Of a DNA stretch of 15,733 bases, positions 15,573 to 15,733 are shown piece by piece. The stretch spans positions 1 to 15,733 of the forward strand of contig JAPSFM010000116.1 of assembly GCA_035063885.1 (NCBI GenBank), in the 5' to 3' direction. The translations under genes were made by a program, and so were the position numbers. Position 1 is the stretch's first letter; every line of letters starts with the position of its first letter. This stretch comes from CAADGY01 sp900696665. GTDB lineage: Bacteria > Acidobacteriota > Terriglobia > Bryobacterales > Bryobacteraceae. The notes beneath the pieces are model-generated. The model was not told the origin of the DNA. It searched no databases and worked only from the letters and a program-made list of their open reading frames with translations.

Positions 15573-15733
15573 GAAGAGCAGTTACGGCTGCAGCGGATCC
15601 ATAAATACGGCCCAGATGAGACACCGGTGGATGTGCAGATGCACGACAAACGGGGCAAGAATCATCAAGCCTATCTATGGCAGTACGGCCAGCCTGGTGG
15701 GAGTGTGATTTTCGGCTTTCAGCTTGGCCGCGG
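15573..15733 (+). pseudogene. 5'-truncated IS66-family transposase, continues past window
   Basis: From 15573 the plus strand encodes EEQLRLQRIHKYGPDETPVD, then VQMHDKRGKNHQAYLWQYGQ and PGGSVIFGFQLGRG, open to the window end. DETPV with the following LWQY and PGG...F-x-F-x-x-GRG pattern is characteristic of the IS66 transposase core. Conserved sequence begins abruptly near 15573, where the opposite strand turns into the glycosidase-like fragment, so the N-terminal half is lost. No start codon with a ribosome site is apparent. Whether the rest of the element beyond the window is whole cannot be seen. Confidence 0.75.

Overview
The window reads as high-GC bacterial DNA, most likely from an Acidobacteriota genome of the Solibacter/Bryobacter type. 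I infer this from gene content, not a database search: an Oar-like TonB-dependent receptor with an N-terminal carboxypeptidase-regulatory domain, two CRTAC1/UnbV-type beta-propeller proteins, a large secreted TPR protein, and many decayed insertion sequences of the integrase-core kind.

Layout. (1) Positions 1-2723, minus strand: a compact operon with a UnbV-like FG-GAP/ASPIC propeller protein, then a UnbU-like (RnfD/NqrB-related) polytopic membrane protein, then the start of a third gene that leaves the window. Successive genes overlap by four bases (GTGA and ATGA), so they are probably translationally coupled. (2) Positions 2804-3925, minus strand: the remains of a BREX-type phage-defence locus. 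It holds an unrecognised small frame cut at its 5' side, a brxB-like gene broken by two frameshifts, and a stub of brxC. (3) Positions 3925-5775, plus strand: a composite of two different insertion sequences. The first supplies most of an integrase-core transposase that loses its reading frame partner just before the expected third catalytic residue. The second supplies the C-terminal part of an ISNCY/IS1202-like transposase, a non-coding tail and a right end with two direct repeats. (4) Positions 5776-13626, plus strand: an intact three-gene operon of TonB-dependent receptor, TPR protein and CRTAC1 propeller protein. The junctions are a 10-base gap carrying a strong hairpin, and a 4-base ATGA overlap. 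The leader has a near-perfect 23-bp tandem repeat directly before the receptor start codon. (5) Positions 13627-15733: a gene graveyard. It contains a frameshifted C-terminal part of another TonB-dependent receptor (minus), a fragment with a beta-galactosidase trimerisation-like domain (minus), and a 5'-truncated IS66-type transposase (plus) that runs off the end.

How the genes may work together. The intact operon plausibly makes an envelope uptake or sensing module: an outer-membrane receptor, an exported TPR scaffold and an exported calcium-binding propeller. The UnbV-UnbU pair is a second, independent module that couples an anchored propeller to an RnfD-like membrane protein; homologues of this pair are known as conserved accessory genes in enediyne clusters, yet no enediyne polyketide synthase is present here. 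The strongest candidates for something little described are these two propeller modules and the dead BREX island between them. I see no tRNA, rRNA or CRISPR array.
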